Part shown: positions 5,334 through 5,708 of the stretch, piece after piece
Layout: every line of letters begins with the position of its first letter
Numbering within the stretch: position 1 is the first letter of the stretch
Assembly: GCA_013041835.1 (NCBI GenBank)
Contig: JABDRH010000507.1
Coordinates: forward strand, 1 to 5,708
From: Desulfatitalea sp.
Lineage (GTDB): Bacteria; Desulfobacterota; Desulfobacteria; Desulfobacterales; Desulfosarcinaceae
Direction of reading: 5' to 3'
DNA length: 5,708 nucleotides
Program-made: the position numbers and the translations under genes
The notes under the pieces: model-generated
What the model saw: only the letters and a program-made list of their open reading frames with translations
Databases searched by the model: none
What the model was told of the DNA's origin: nothing

Positions 5334-5708
5334 ATGACGACCACGGCACAACATACCATCGATGTGGACCCTTTTTCCCGCCGTGGGAGGCGCACCTGGA
5401 TGTGGTCGGGGGTGACGGCCGTGACGGCCGTGGGAATGAATCTGTTTTTCTTTTTGCTTATACCGCACTCGTTGGACCCGGCCCCAAGGCAGTTTTCGCT
5501 GGGCACCCTGGTTCCCCGGGTCAAGGTGATCCGGATGGCGCGTCCGGAGAGGCCGGTTGAATGCAAGCCGGTCAAGCCCGCACCTGAACCCAAGTCCATG
5601 CAAAAGCCCCGGACTGTTCCCGGACCATCGGTCAGGGCCAAATTGACGTTGCCCTTTGAAGTGAATCCAACGCTTGCGTCCGCACCCGTTGGATTCACTT
5701 CAAAGGGC
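5334..5708 (+). CDS. tonB: TonB energy transducer, N-terminal part (cut by window end)
   Basis: There are 125 codons with no stop before the window ends. The product starts with a polar cytoplasmic stretch and basic RRGRR (17-20 region), then one membrane anchor (~22-44, WMWSGVTAVTAVGMNLFFFLL). A linker rich in Pro, Lys and Arg follows (~60-100: VKVIRMARPERP, KPVKPAPEP), then KLTLPFEVNP as the C-terminal domain approaches. The TonB C-terminal domain itself is absent. An in-frame TAA at 5328 makes ATG 5334 the first possible ATG start. The ribosome binding site is weak (GGGAAA ~8 bases upstream). It lies 60 bases after exbD, the order expected in TonB2 operons. Codons 119-125 lie in the right arm of a terminal inverted repeat and may not be genuine. 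Confidence 0.85.
   Translation, partial: MTTTAQHTIDVDPFSRRGRRTWMWSGVTAVTAVGMNLFFFLLIPHSLDPAPRQFSLGTLVPRVKVIRMARPERPVECKPVKPAPEPKSMQKPRTVPGPSVRAKLTLPFEVNPTLASAPVGFTSKG
5651..5708. repeat. perfect 22-bp-arm inverted repeat at the very end of the window
   Basis: Bases 5651-5672 and 5687-5708 are exact reverse complements around a 14-base spacer, and the second arm stops exactly at the last base. Such a foldback inside a conserved gene, ending at the sequence end, is typical of an assembly or amplification chimera rather than a biological hairpin. Confidence 0.85.

Noticed and set aside
5270..5560. Small plus-strand gene starting in the exbD stop codon (ATGA)
   Set aside because: The start overlap looks attractive, but the translation is low-complexity Gly/Pro-rich and most of it overlaps tonB out of frame, where the real frame encodes a membrane anchor and a Pro/Lys linker.
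4836..5603. Long minus-strand frame opposite exbD and tonB
   Set aside because: It is His/Arg/Gly-rich antisense translation of GC-rich genes. ExbD and TonB on the plus strand are clearly genuine.

Overview
This 5.7 kb window looks like a complete short contig, because its last 58 bases fold back on themselves. It comes from a Gram-negative bacterium. The clue is an inner-membrane energy-transducing operon of the 'TonB2' type: a DUF3450 protein, a TtpC-like ExbB homologue with a periplasmic extension, ExbB, ExbD and TonB. That gene set is common in Vibrio/Shewanella-type gammaproteobacteria and in sulfate-reducing Desulfobacterota. I lean to Desulfobacterota from the overall style of the proteins, but the window has no phylogenetic marker.

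Left part (1-912). The first ~100 bases can fold into a long stem-loop capped by a GUAA tetraloop and resemble domain I of a group II intron. They lead into a small plus-strand gene (119-514) for a STAS-like protein of unknown function. Its 3' end overlaps a fold resembling an integron attC site, although the R boxes are degenerate. The gene-free stretch 515-912 holds several inverted repeats. The strongest is a perfect 18-bp-arm repeat at 698-735, placed between two convergent genes and probably a bidirectional terminator.

Middle part (913-1482, minus strand). A gene encodes a secreted, cysteine-rich 189-residue protein: signal peptide, a domain with an HAYGSC...CDWG motif, and a C-terminal eight-cysteine module with the spacing of the animal somatomedin B domain. 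Upstream lies a perfect TGTGA-N6-TCACA site, placed as expected for a class II CRP-type promoter.

Right part (1664-5708, plus strand). A sigma-70-type promoter (TTGACA, 16 bases, TAAAAT) precedes a cobalamin riboswitch with a recognisable B12 box, then an intrinsic terminator with nine T's. The operon follows: DUF3450 (2017-2790), ttpC-like (2787-4229), exbB (4258-4863), exbD (4857-5273) and tonB (from 5334, cut by the window end). Two junctions overlap, as in a translationally coupled operon. The likely logic is that when B12 is scarce, the riboswitch lets transcription through and the cell makes a dedicated proton-motive-force transducer to power a TonB-dependent outer-membrane receptor, probably a BtuB-type cobalamin receptor encoded elsewhere. 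The last seven tonB codons lie in the right arm of the terminal inverted repeat and may be an assembly or amplification artefact.
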